A stretch of DNA of 64,000 bases from Paenibacillus sp. FSL H7-0331. GTDB lineage: Bacteria > Bacillota > Bacilli > Paenibacillales > NBRC-103111. The notes under the pieces were generated by a model, which searched no databases, was not told the origin of the DNA, and was given only the letters and a program-made list of their open reading frames with translations. The DNA is taken from positions 62,001 through 126,000 of the forward strand of contig NZ_MRTH01000012.1 in the NCBI RefSeq assembly GCF_001956045.1, written 5' to 3'. Numbering within the stretch: position 1 is the first letter of the stretch; the number at the start of each line of letters is the position of its first letter. The translations under genes were made by a program, and so were the position numbers. Positions 16,851 through 24,861 of the stretch are shown here, piece by piece.

Positions 16851-17240
16851 ATGTTAGACGTATTGCGTATTGAAGCTACAAGAAGCACACCGGAGATTTC
16901 TTTCAATCCGACTAATCATAGGCTATCTGTTCGCGGACAATCTTATCCTGAAAATTCGTTTAAATTTTACGAACCTATTCTACAATGGGTTGAACAATAT
17001 TTACATAATCTTGGTGGCGAGAAGGTTGAGATCGAATTCTGCCTGCCATACATCAATACAAGCAGCTCGAAGTGTATCATGATGCTGTTGGAAAAGTTCA
17101 ATAAAGCTTTTCATGATGGCAAGGAGCTCAATCTGAACTGGTTTTGCAGTGAGGATAATGAGAGCGAAATCGAATGTGCTGAAGAATTTAAGGAAGATCT
17201 GGAGCTGCCATTTCAAATCATTGCACAGAAAGAGGTTTGA
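16851..17240 (+). CDS. SiaC family regulatory phosphoprotein (DUF1987)
   Basis: A 129-residue protein of the SiaC/DUF1987 family: TRSTPEISFNPTNHRLSVRG, then SYPENSFKFYEPILQWVEQY, then the core INTSSSKCIMMLLEKF. The threonine at residue 70 in NTSSSK corresponds to the phosphorylated Thr of Pseudomonas SiaC. Unphosphorylated SiaC there activates a diguanylate cyclase, SiaD; no GGDEF gene is in this operon, so the output partner may be the adjacent two-component system. An AGCAGGTG ribosome binding site precedes ATG 16851. The stop overlaps the start of the histidine kinase (TGATG). Confidence 0.88.
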   Translation: MLDVLRIEATRSTPEISFNPTNHRLSVRGQSYPENSFKFYEPILQWVEQYLHNLGGEKVEIEFCLPYINTSSSKCIMMLLEKFNKAFHDGKELNLNWFCSEDNESEIECAEEFKEDLELPFQIIAQKEV

Positions 17241-18247
17241 TGCCTGCAATGGATCAAGAAAATCTGTTTGGAAATGAACGGAAAATATTGGAGGCATCCC
17301 GCAAAATTATGGAGGATGCTGCTCACGAGCATAACGAGCTGCTGCCTGAATTCTCCAAGCTGGTCATTGATTATGAGCGCCTCATCAAATTGACGACCAA
17401 AATATTCAAGATCAGCGACATCCAGGGCAAAAACATCAAACAGCACGAGGATGAAATGCGCCAAATGAATCATGATTTGCAGCATCTGGAAAAATCGCGT
17501 CGTAAGCTGATGAGTGATATTTCACATGAGCTTGGTACACCGATGACTTCTGTTCAGGGTTATGTCAAAGCGATGCTGGATGGCGTGATCGAACCGGGCG
17601 AACCGCATTTACGGATGATTTATAATAAGGTGCTGCTCGTAAATGATCTGGTAGATGACTTGTTTGAGCTGTCCAAGCTTGAAGCCAGCAAAGCTATTTT
17701 CCAATTTTCCGAATACCCGCTGGAGCAGGTGCTGGATCTGTTACGGGGTAGATTTGAGCTTGAAGCGGCGGATCGTGGCTATCAGTTCAGTGTCGAGGAT
17801 TTTCAAGAAAACATCCCGGAAGCTGGATATGTTTCGATTTCGATAGATTTGAAACGATTTGAGCAGGTTATGAATAACTTTGTGAATAATGCGTTTCGCT
17901 ATACGGCCCCCGGAGGTATGATTAAAATCCACGGAGAGGTCCATATTGAGAAGCAACGGATGTTAGCCAATGGACTTCACTGTGAGGTTACCTTCAAGGT
18001 AAGCGATTCAGGAGAGGGTATTGATGAGGAAGCGCTGCCGCATGTTTTTGATCGTTTTTATCGAGCCATTAAGGCTAAATCGAGCACGACTCCGGGTACT
18101 GGGCTTGGACTGGCCATTGCCAAAGAAATCGTTCAACAGCATAACGGGCAAATTGGCGTTAACAGTGTGAAAAATCACGGCTGCACGTTCTATTTTACTT
18201 TACCGGGAACGATTATTCTGGATCAGGCTTGGGAGACGGAATCATGA
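17240..18247 (+). CDS. Soluble sensor histidine kinase
   Basis: A 335-residue kinase without membrane segments. An N-terminal coiled-coil region (about 10-90) leads into the HisKA domain with H96 in SDISHELGTPMTSVQGY and a HATPase domain with N-box NNFVNNAFRYT, G1 DSGEGI, F-box region FDRFYR and G2 GTGLGLAIAKEI. It starts at ATG 17240, overlapping the SiaC stop, and ends overlapping the phosphatase start. Lacking a membrane sensor, it may take its input from SiaB/SiaC or from the Cache-domain SiaA-like protein; it probably phosphorylates the regulator at 15543. Confidence 0.92.
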   Translation: MPAMDQENLFGNERKILEASRKIMEDAAHEHNELLPEFSKLVIDYERLIKLTTKIFKISDIQGKNIKQHEDEMRQMNHDLQHLEKSRRKLMSDISHELGTPMTSVQGYVKAMLDGVIEPGEPHLRMIYNKVLLVNDLVDDLFELSKLEASKAIFQFSEYPLEQVLDLLRGRFELEAADRGYQFSVEDFQENIPEAGYVSISIDLKRFEQVMNNFVNNAFRYTAPGGMIKIHGEVHIEKQRMLANGLHCEVTFKVSDSGEGIDEEALPHVFDRFYRAIKAKSSTTPGTGLGLAIAKEIVQQHNGQIGVNSVKNHGCTFYFTLPGTIILDQAWETES

Positions 18248-20058
18248 GCGCAAAAGATCACAATCTGATGAAAGTCATCGTAATCGCAAGCATCATTATT
18301 GTGCTTTCTATTATACTTGCTGGCACAAGCGTATATATCATTGCAGAAAAAGAAGTTGTCAACAAGTTGAAAAGCAAGGATTTGGTGCGGATTGCCGAGT
18401 CGGTCGCTTCCAAGGTCGATGGCCGTCTTCAACGGGCTAAAGAGTCATCGCTAATGTTGGCTAAGGACCCTGAGCTGATCAACTGGCTGGCTGATGGTGA
18501 GAAGGACGAGAAGCTGCGTGGCCATGTTATTGAAAAGCTTAATAACCTGGCAACCGGATTTGACTACAGCAACGGTTTTATAGCAAGCAAGGCAACGGGT
18601 AATTATTGGATTGAAAACGGACAGGCTAGCAAGGTATTGTCAGAAGGCAATGCGACTGACCAATGGTTTTATAAAACACTCGCTTCCAAACAGCAGGTTA
18701 CACTTAATTTGGATTATAACGAAGTGCGGCAGGATACTTTTGTATTCGTAAATGTGCTTGTTGGTAAGACAGATGCGCCCGTTGGAGTAGCAGGTATTGG
18801 ATTAAGTCTGAAGGAGCTGGCAACCAATTTTGCCGACTACAAGTATGGGGCCAAAAGTAATTTGTGGTTGATCGATAACAGCGGCAAAATCTACTTGTCA
18901 GATGATATCAGCAAGGTGGGGACAATGGTGTCCAGTCTTGTTCCTGAACAGCTTGTTCAACAAATGCTCGGTCAATTCAATCAAACTGACTCCAATGGCC
19001 AACAACCTGTAGTCCTTGATTATATGGATAGCGAAGGACAGAAGATGGATTTGATCAGCTTTCCACTCAAATCGACAGATTGGAAGCTGCTGTTTCAAAT
19101 GCGACGGAGTGATTCGGTTTCGTTTCTCGATACGATTAAAATTAATACAGGCATTGCGTCACTGCTGTGCATCCTAGCTATGATCTTCATGTTTTATTTC
19201 GTTACACGCAACCTGGCCAACCCCTACAATAGGGCTCTGGAGCTTAATCGCAAGCTGGAGCAGGCGGTTCAGGAGCGGACGAAGCAAATATCCGAGCAGA
19301 AGCAGAAGCTGACCGACAGCATTGATTATGCGAAGCGGATTCAGGACTCGATACTGCCTTCACGCGAGGAAATCGAGGGTGTGCTGCAGGATCATTTTGT
19401 ACTATGGGAGCCACGTGACGTTGTAGGCGGCGATTTTTATTGGATGAAGCAGACCAATGATGGCTATTTATTAGCTATTGGTGATTGTACAGGCCATGGT
19501 GTACCGGGGGCATTGATGACCATGATCTCCATCTCCATCCTCAATCGTATTGCCGAGACGGCAGAATCTATGGACCCGGCATCCATTCTGCAATCAATGA
19601 ACCGACTGATCAAAGAAACACTGCACCGCGAGCATGGAGACCTGATGTCGGATGACGGGTTGGATATCGGGCTTTGTTTCATCAGAGGGGATCAGCTTAC
19701 ATTTGCTGGCGCCAAAACCTCCCTGTATATGAAGAACGATCAGGAATTGACGGTGATCAAGGGTGATCGCAAAAGCATTGGTTCAGTCAGAACGAATAAC
19801 CAATTCAACTTTACGAATGCCGAGCTTACGGTAAGTACGGGTGCTTCCTTTTATATGACTACAGATGGTTATCTGGATCAGAACGGCGGCGTCAAGAATG
19901 TTTCGTTCGGCAAGCAAAAGCTGATTGAAATGATCGAGCAGTTCCATGGTAAACCATTGGGCGAGCAGGAAGCTTTGTTCCGCAGTCGACTGGTCGATTA
20001 TATGGGCGATGAGCCACAGCGTGACGATATTACGTTATTAGGCTTCAAAATATCCTGA
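18244..20058 (+). CDS. SiaA-like membrane PP2C/SpoIIE phosphatase with Cache sensor
   Basis: A 604-residue protein. A membrane helix at about residues 10-32 is followed by an extracytoplasmic double-Cache type sensor (DQWFYKTLASKQQVTLN, GVAGIGLSLKELA), a second membrane helix at about 299-320, a coiled-coil linker (ELNRKLEQAVQERTKQISEQ), and a C-terminal SpoIIE/PPM phosphatase with RDVVGGDFYWM, AIGDCTGHGVPGALMTM and QRDDITLLG metal-binding aspartates. This matches SiaA of the SiaABCD system, which dephosphorylates SiaC. The ATG overlaps the kinase stop (ATGA). It is the last gene; a terminator lies 22 bp after it. Confidence 0.92.
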   Translation: MSAKDHNLMKVIVIASIIIVLSIILAGTSVYIIAEKEVVNKLKSKDLVRIAESVASKVDGRLQRAKESSLMLAKDPELINWLADGEKDEKLRGHVIEKLNNLATGFDYSNGFIASKATGNYWIENGQASKVLSEGNATDQWFYKTLASKQQVTLNLDYNEVRQDTFVFVNVLVGKTDAPVGVAGIGLSLKELATNFADYKYGAKSNLWLIDNSGKIYLSDDISKVGTMVSSLVPEQLVQQMLGQFNQTDSNGQQPVVLDYMDSEGQKMDLISFPLKSTDWKLLFQMRRSDSVSFLDTIKINTGIASLLCILAMIFMFYFVTRNLANPYNRALELNRKLEQAVQERTKQISEQKQKLTDSIDYAKRIQDSILPSREEIEGVLQDHFVLWEPRDVVGGDFYWMKQTNDGYLLAIGDCTGHGVPGALMTMISISILNRIAETAESMDPASILQSMNRLIKETLHREHGDLMSDDGLDIGLCFIRGDQLTFAGAKTSLYMKNDQELTVIKGDRKSIGSVRTNNQFNFTNAELTVSTGASFYMTTDGYLDQNGGVKNVSFGKQKLIEMIEQFHGKPLGEQEALFRSRLVDYMGDEPQRDDITLLGFKIS

Positions 20059-20079
20059 AAAGAATAATGCTTTCAATAA

Positions 20080-20110
20080 AAAACACATGCTCAGGCATGT
20101 GTTTTTTTGT
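20080..20110 (+). terminator. Rho-independent terminator of the Sia-like operon
   Basis: AAAACACATGC (20080-20090), loop TCAG, and GCATGTGTTTT (20095-20105) form a perfect stem that runs into a T tract. Confidence 0.9.
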
Positions 20111-20127
20111 TGACTTCTGATTAGGTG

Positions 20128-20703
20128 TCATCTCGGGTAAATATCATTTCTTTGAAACAATTTCCATAGCTGCTCTGCCATAAATTGAGGTGAACGTGGC
20201 ATGCTATTGAGAATCCACCACTCCACGGTTCCAACGAAGGCCGAGGCCATAAATTGTGTAATTAGTTCCTTATCCATTTCCTGATTGATCTCCTGCATAT
20301 TGATCTTCTCTGTTATGCTAGCTGCCACATTCTGCAGCATGCGTTCCCGAAATACGGAGGTTCTTTGATTAGTGAGCATGGAAGAAAAGAATAGAAAATT
20401 ATCCTCGAAATAAGTAAATGCTGGCATTAATGCACGGATCAGATCTATTTTTTCCAGATTGTAATCGATCGCTTTGCATGCTATGAACATATGGCTTAGA
20501 TGGTCTTCTATGCATTTATTAAGCAGGTCGTATTTATCCGTGTAGTGAAGATAGATGGTCCCCCGGTTTACATTGGCCCGTTCAGCAATATCATTAATGG
20601 TGATTTGATCGAACTCTTTCTCGGAAAACAATCCCAGAAACGCCTTGTTAATGGATTCCTTTGTTCTCAGGATTCGTCTATCTATTTTCGTTGCGGTATC
20701 CAT
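20128..20703 (-). CDS. TetR family transcriptional regulator
   Basis: A 191-residue regulator with an N-terminal TetR helix-turn-helix (TKESINKAFLGLFSEKEF, ITINDIAERANVNRGTIYLHY) and a helical ligand domain of the TetR_C type common in Firmicutes (TYFEDNFLFFSSML, ELITQFMASAFVGTVEWW). ATG 20703 has a GAGGAGG ribosome binding site. It is divergent from an SDR gene at 20885, with a direct-repeat motif in the shared 181 bp gap; it most likely represses both. The inducer is unknown. Confidence 0.9.
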   Translation of the reverse strand: MDTATKIDRRILRTKESINKAFLGLFSEKEFDQITINDIAERANVNRGTIYLHYTDKYDLLNKCIEDHLSHMFIACKAIDYNLEKIDLIRALMPAFTYFEDNFLFFSSMLTNQRTSVFRERMLQNVAASITEKINMQEINQEMDKELITQFMASAFVGTVEWWILNSMPRSPQFMAEQLWKLFQRNDIYPR

Positions 20704-20811
20704 ATTGCATTTGCCTCCTCACGTTAATGAACAATTCTAGTGCTGTTGTTGTATATGAAACAAAATTGCAAGTATTAGCGATTGAATTAACTTATCTTCT
20801 CTATATAATAA

Positions 20812-20847
20812 TAATCAACAGCTATTAAATAATCAACAGTTGTTAAT
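20812..20847. promoter_or_regulatory. Two direct repeats, candidate TetR operator
   Basis: TAATCAACAG occurs at 20812-20821 and 20830-20839, 18 bp apart, each followed by an AT-rich octamer ending in TTAA. They lie in the shared TetR/SDR promoter region, about 40 bp before the SDR ribosome binding site. Confidence 0.45.
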
Positions 20848-20884
20848 TAAATTGATTACAAATTATTTTAAGGGGCGATAACAA

Positions 20885-21625
20885 ATGGACAACTTGAAAT
20901 CCAAGGTGATCATCATTACGGGAGCATCCAGCGGAATAGGAGAAGCTACAGCCAAGCTATTGGCCCAAAACGGCGCAAAGGTCGTATTGGCTGCTAGAAG
21001 AGAGGAACGCTTGCAAACGATAGTTAGCGAGATAGAAAAAGAAGGCGGAGAGGCTGTCTACCATATAACAAATGTGGCTTCAGCGGAAGATATGCAGAAG
21101 CTTGCACAATTTGCCTTACAGCAGTATGGACGTATCGATGTTCTAGTGAATAATGCCGGAATCATGCCAGTATCCCAGCTTAACGAACTCAGGGTCAACG
21201 AGTGGGATAACATGATTGATGTTAATATTAAGGGAGTTCTGTATGGCATTGCCGCTGTATTGCCAACTATGAGGGAACAGCAATCAGGACATATCATCAA
21301 TATTTCCTCGGTTGCAGGTTATAGTGTAAGTCCAGCCTCATCTGTTTATAGCGCTACCAAATTTGCAGTTAGAGCGATAACGGAAGGTTTGCGCCAGGAA
21401 GAATCTCCTGCCTCTAATATTCGAACCACCATTATCTCACCGGGAATAACGGATACGGAGTTATCCCATTCGATTAACAGTCCTGCCATCCAGGCTATGG
21501 CCAGCGAATTCATGAAAATGGCTATTTCTCCATACAGTATTGCCAGAGCGATTGCATACGTCATTAATGAACCCGAGGATACCGGAGTCAACGAGATCGT
21601 GATTAGACCAACCCTACAGCCTTAA
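20885..21625 (+). CDS. Short-chain dehydrogenase/reductase (YdfG-like)
   Basis: A 246-residue classical SDR: cofactor motif TGASSGIG, NNAG at about 87-90, catalytic Ser in ISSVAGY, and YSATK with Tyr and Lys. AARREER after the second strand suggests NADP preference. The substrate is unknown; many TetR-paired SDRs of this type reduce reactive carbonyls. It starts with ATG 20885 after AAGGGGCG. A terminator follows at 21673. Confidence 0.9.
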   Translation: MDNLKSKVIIITGASSGIGEATAKLLAQNGAKVVLAARREERLQTIVSEIEKEGGEAVYHITNVASAEDMQKLAQFALQQYGRIDVLVNNAGIMPVSQLNELRVNEWDNMIDVNIKGVLYGIAAVLPTMREQQSGHIINISSVAGYSVSPASSVYSATKFAVRAITEGLRQEESPASNIRTTIISPGITDTELSHSINSPAIQAMASEFMKMAISPYSIARAIAYVINEPEDTGVNEIVIRPTLQP

Positions 21626-21672
21626 CACAATTACCGTGATAGATTTGATTTCTTGATAGAAGTTACTGCATG

Positions 21673-21704
21673 GATCGTCCTTTACTTAGAGGGCGATCTT
21701 TTTC
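21673..21704 (+). terminator. Rho-independent terminator
   Basis: GATCGTCCT (21673-21681) pairs with AGGGCGATC (21690-21698), one G-U, followed by TTTTTCTT. It ends the SDR transcript. Confidence 0.85.
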
Positions 21705-21805
21705 TTATCCTATTCAATGGGGAATGAAGTAAAATGTTTAGGCAGTAACCCGTTGACAGACGAATTGGCTGGTGTTAGGATTAAAATGTAGATTATACAA
21801 AACTA

Positions 21806-21825
21806 TGGTTTATTATAGTAAACCA
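21806..21825. promoter_or_regulatory. Palindrome upstream of the IclR gene, candidate operator
   Basis: TGGTTTATTATAGTAAACCA is a near-perfect 20 bp palindrome: 7 bp perfect arms around TTATAG. It lies 27 bp before the IclR start and has the length and symmetry of an IclR-family binding site, so autoregulation and control of the downstream operon are plausible. Confidence 0.55.
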
Positions 21826-21852
21826 CATTCGTTTTTCATCTTGGGAGGGAAT

Positions 21853-22608
21853 ATGGACAAAAAGTATTGGGTACCGGCTTTGGACAAAGCTAATGATATC
21901 CTGCTGGCCATTTCCGGGCAGCCCTCCAAGCTGAAGCTGATTGATCTCTCGAAGCAGCTTGGCATTAACAAAAGCTCGATGTTTTCGTTACTGAATACGA
22001 TGGAGCAGTTGGAATGGGTTGTTCGGGATGCAGAGGGGACCTATTCCCTGGGGTCTAAACTCGGGTTTATCGGAAACTCTTTTTTCAAGCAATTCAGTTT
22101 AATAGAACGGTTTCGCAAGGAAGCGTCTATCACGAAACACAAGATTCAGGAAACGATTCAACTAGCCAGATTGGAACGGCACGAGGTGCTGTATCTGGCC
22201 AAGGAGGAAATGCCATCTCCGGTTCGATTAGCTTCCGAGCCTGGTATGAAGCTGCCTGCTCATGTGACGGCACTTGGCAAAGCACTGCTGGCTGATCTGG
22301 AAACCTCGGTTATTGAAAGCCTGTTCCCGGATGAGGTACTTCAGCCTTGCCCGACACCGCACACGCTTAAGAATCGCAGTGACTTGATTACGCAGCTGGA
22401 GCTTTCCCGCGAGCATGGTGTTGCATTTGATCTACAGGAAGCTGTAATGGGTTTTTGCTGTGTGGCGGCACCGGTTAGGGATACGCAGGGTCAGGTCATA
22501 GCGGCGATCAGCTGCTCGATGTTTCAGCATGAATGGGAGCAAAAGCGGGAGCTGGCGCAGCGTGAAATTTGTGCCTTGGCTGCAAGGCTTTCACATAGTT
22601 CTGTTTAA
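21853..22608 (+). CDS. IclR family transcriptional regulator
   Basis: A 251-residue regulator with an N-terminal winged helix (ANDILLAISGQ, LIDLSKQLGINKSSMFSLLNTME, EGTYSLGSKLGFIG) and a C-terminal IclR effector domain (GMKLPAHVTALGKALLAD, GVAFDLQEAVMGFCCVAAPV). ATG 21853 follows GGGAGGG at 21844-21850; the longer frame upstream lacks a ribosome binding site and would run through the operator. It heads a same-strand run of SDR, FAH hydrolase, split UxaA-like and SDR genes, 25 bp from the first, and very probably controls that pathway by sensing a sugar-acid intermediate. Confidence 0.92.
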   Translation: MDKKYWVPALDKANDILLAISGQPSKLKLIDLSKQLGINKSSMFSLLNTMEQLEWVVRDAEGTYSLGSKLGFIGNSFFKQFSLIERFRKEASITKHKIQETIQLARLERHEVLYLAKEEMPSPVRLASEPGMKLPAHVTALGKALLADLETSVIESLFPDEVLQPCPTPHTLKNRSDLITQLELSREHGVAFDLQEAVMGFCCVAAPVRDTQGQVIAAISCSMFQHEWEQKRELAQREICALAARLSHSSV

Positions 22609-22633
22609 TATCAATCGAAAGGAATGATAATGA

Positions 22634-23407
22634 GTGAGATTAGACAATAAAATCGTTTTGATTACGGGTGCTGGATCAGGTATTGGCAAAAGCTCGGCGC
22701 TGCTGTTCGCCAAAGAAGGCGCTACTGTCATTGTGAATGATCTGGTTGAAAAGGGCGGTCTCGAAACCGTGGAAGAAATTCATCAGGCTGGAGGCAAGGC
22801 GCTTTTTATCCAGGCAGACACAACGGTTCCAGAATCGGTAAAAGCGATGGTGGATCAGGCTATCGACACCTACGGTCGTATAGATGTCTTGTTTAATAAT
22901 GCAGGGGTAAGCGGTATCGGAGCGATTCACGAGGTAGAGCCGGAGGATTGGGATCGTGTTATCAGGATCAACATTCGCGGTGTGTTTTTGCCGTGTAAAT
23001 ATGTGCTGCCGCATATGATGGATCGCCGTGAAGGCTCGATCATTAATATGTCCTCCTGCATAGCCGAAATCGGCTTGGGCCGTCGTGCTTCCTATTCAGC
23101 AACCAAAGGTGCTGTATTGTCGCTCACCAAATCGATGCAGGTTGACTACGCACCTTACCAAATTCGCGTTAATGCGCTGCTCCCGGGCACAATTCTTACA
23201 CCTTTTGTGGAAAATTACCTGCGTACCTCCTACGACGATCCGGAGGAAGCGATCGATTCTCTCAAGAAACGCCAGCTTAGCGGTGACTTGGGCAGACCTG
23301 AAGATGTGGCCAAGGCGGCATTGTTCCTGGCTTCGGATGACTCCCGCTTTATGATGGGTTCTCCGCTATATATTGATGGCGGCGTTGTTTTTGGTAAAAA
23401 TGCTTAA
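22634..23407 (+). CDS. SDR oxidoreductase of a sugar-acid pathway
   Basis: A 257-residue classical SDR: TGAGSGIGKS, D-L at the end of beta2 (IVNDLVEKGG, favouring NAD), NNAG, catalytic SSC near 137-139 and YSATK. The C-terminus has the usual GGVVFGK end. The start is GTG at 22634 with AAAGGAA upstream. Its place as first structural gene of the IclR operon suggests it oxidises either the free sugar (as fucose dehydrogenase) or a 2-keto-3-deoxy sugar acid; the two SDRs in this operon could take these two roles. Confidence 0.88.
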   Translation: MRLDNKIVLITGAGSGIGKSSALLFAKEGATVIVNDLVEKGGLETVEEIHQAGGKALFIQADTTVPESVKAMVDQAIDTYGRIDVLFNNAGVSGIGAIHEVEPEDWDRVIRINIRGVFLPCKYVLPHMMDRREGSIINMSSCIAEIGLGRRASYSATKGAVLSLTKSMQVDYAPYQIRVNALLPGTILTPFVENYLRTSYDDPEEAIDSLKKRQLSGDLGRPEDVAKAALFLASDDSRFMMGSPLYIDGGVVFGKNA

Positions 23408-23455
23408 GTTTCAATACGGCTAAATCTAACTATATATGATGGAGGAATGAAACTT

Positions 23456-24376
23456 ATGAAACTGCTTACTTTTATTGAAGAGGGTCAACAAAAGCTGGGT
23501 GTGAAGACCGAACAAGGGATTGTACATATTACTGCTGCCCTTGAGGAGATTCCAGCACTGGAAGGCCAAGTCGTCCCGCAAACGGTACATGAAGTAATTG
23601 ATGGTGGTACAGACGCGCTAGCAGCTCTTGCAGCCTATGTGGATCAAGTGCTATCAGCTGCGGATCGCGGTCCAAGCGCTCATGTGCTGGTTGAGTCTGA
23701 GCTGACATTGGGACCGTGTGTGACCCATCCGAACAAAATCATCTGCGTAGGTTTGAACTATCGGAAGCATGCCGAAGAAACCAATGCACCGATTCCGCAA
23801 TATCCAATCCTTTTTAACAAATTCAATAATACGCTAACGGGTCATGGCGCTGATGTATCACTTGCGGAAAGAGTGACTAGCAAGGTGGACTACGAGTGTG
23901 AATTGGTTATTGTCATCGGAACCAAAGCCAAGTATGTAACCAAGGAAGATGCACTAAGCCATGTGTTCGGTTACTGTAACGTAAATGATCTGTCCGCTCG
24001 TGATTTGCAGCTGCGCACTCAGCAATGGCTGCTTGGCAAAAGCCTGGATGGTTTTAGTCCGCTTGGGCCTTACCTGGTGACAGCTGATGAGGTTGGCAAT
24101 CCTAACAATCTGGGTATTCGCACGCTTGTTAACGGTGAGCAGCGCCAAAACTCGAATACGTCGGATATGATCTTCCATTGCGATGAAATCGTCAGCTATA
24201 TTTCTCAGCATATGACACTGGTACCGGGAGATATTATTTTGACTGGAACACCAGAGGGTGTCGTATTGGGCTTGCCTGAGGACAAACAGGTTTATTTGAA
24301 AGACGGCGATGTGGTAACGATTGAAGTGGAAAAACTGGGTACATTAACGAACCGGATGGTAGCCGAACAACGGTAA
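23456..24376 (+). CDS. Fumarylacetoacetate hydrolase family protein
   Basis: A 306-residue FAH-domain enzyme: a short N-terminal domain then CVTHPNKIICVGLNYRKHAEE, PILFNKFNNTLTGHGADV, metal-binding VDYECELVIVIG, GYCNVNDLSARDLQ, GKSLDGFSPLGPYLV and a C-terminal PGDIILTGTPEGV. Related enzymes hydrolyse 2,4-diketo-3-deoxy-L-fuconate or -rhamnonate to pyruvate and L-lactate. ATG 23456 is preferred to ATG 23447, which is only 1 bp from the GGAGG at 23441-23445. It lies in the IclR operon, so a diketo-deoxy sugar acid is the likely substrate. Confidence 0.9.
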   Translation: MKLLTFIEEGQQKLGVKTEQGIVHITAALEEIPALEGQVVPQTVHEVIDGGTDALAALAAYVDQVLSAADRGPSAHVLVESELTLGPCVTHPNKIICVGLNYRKHAEETNAPIPQYPILFNKFNNTLTGHGADVSLAERVTSKVDYECELVIVIGTKAKYVTKEDALSHVFGYCNVNDLSARDLQLRTQQWLLGKSLDGFSPLGPYLVTADEVGNPNNLGIRTLVNGEQRQNSNTSDMIFHCDEIVSYISQHMTLVPGDIILTGTPEGVVLGLPEDKQVYLKDGDVVTIEVEKLGTLTNRMVAEQR

Positions 24377-24400
24377 TGTCAGAATACAGGTAGATGGGAT

Positions 24401-24469
24401 GCTTACGTAGTCTGTTTTTTACGAAAACATTCCGGTTCATGCTTACGATCCCAGCTTCTTAAGGAAGCT
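24401..24469 (+). repeat. Tandem pair of GCTTACG-plus-hairpin elements
   Basis: GCTTACG at 24401-24407 is followed by hairpin TGTTTT-TTACG-AAAACA (24413-24429). A second GCTTACG at 24441-24447 is followed by hairpin AGCTTC-TTAAG-GAAGCT (24453-24469). The period is 40 bp, and the ribosome binding site AGGAGG of the next gene begins 3 bp after the second hairpin. Similar elements lie at 9203 and 47754-47829. Confidence 0.55.
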
Positions 24470-24490
24470 TTCAGGAGGTTATCAATTACA

Positions 24491-24811
24491 ATGGCAGGAC
24501 ATCAAATTGAAGTAGGGGCAGACGCTCTGGTCATGGATGCAAGGGATCATGTTGCTACAGCGATCAAGGATTTGGAGCAGGGGAGCAAGGTTGCCTATCG
24601 TGTACAGGATGCGGTTCATGAGCTTGTGCTTGTGGATGCAATACAATTCGGTCATAAGCTGGCGATCACGGATATTGCCGAAGGTACCGACATTCGTAAA
24701 TATGGCGAAGTGATCGGTAGAACGACGACAGCTATTCGTGCGGGTGAGCATGTTCATGTCCATAATGTCGAAGGTATTCGTGGACGCGGCGATCAAGCGC
24801 CTAAGGCTTAA
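24491..24811 (+). CDS. UxaA-type dehydratase small subunit (SAF domain)
   Basis: A 106-residue protein matching the N-terminal SAF domain of altronate/galactarate-type dehydratases: DARDHVATAIKDLEQG, VDAIQFGHKLAITDIAEG, IRKYGEVIGRTTTAIRAGEH and the terminal VHVHNVEGIRGRG. In many bacteria this is fused to the catalytic part; here it is a separate gene followed 50 bp later by the large subunit, as in the Campylobacter jejuni fucose locus. AGGAGG at 24473-24478 lies 12 bp before ATG 24491. It has a role in substrate or metal binding, not in chemistry on its own. Confidence 0.87.
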   Translation: MAGHQIEVGADALVMDARDHVATAIKDLEQGSKVAYRVQDAVHELVLVDAIQFGHKLAITDIAEGTDIRKYGEVIGRTTTAIRAGEHVHVHNVEGIRGRGDQAPKA

Positions 24812-24861
24812 TAATATAGCAGGTGAGTTTCTGCTCAGCAGACTCTAAGGAGGAATTTGTA

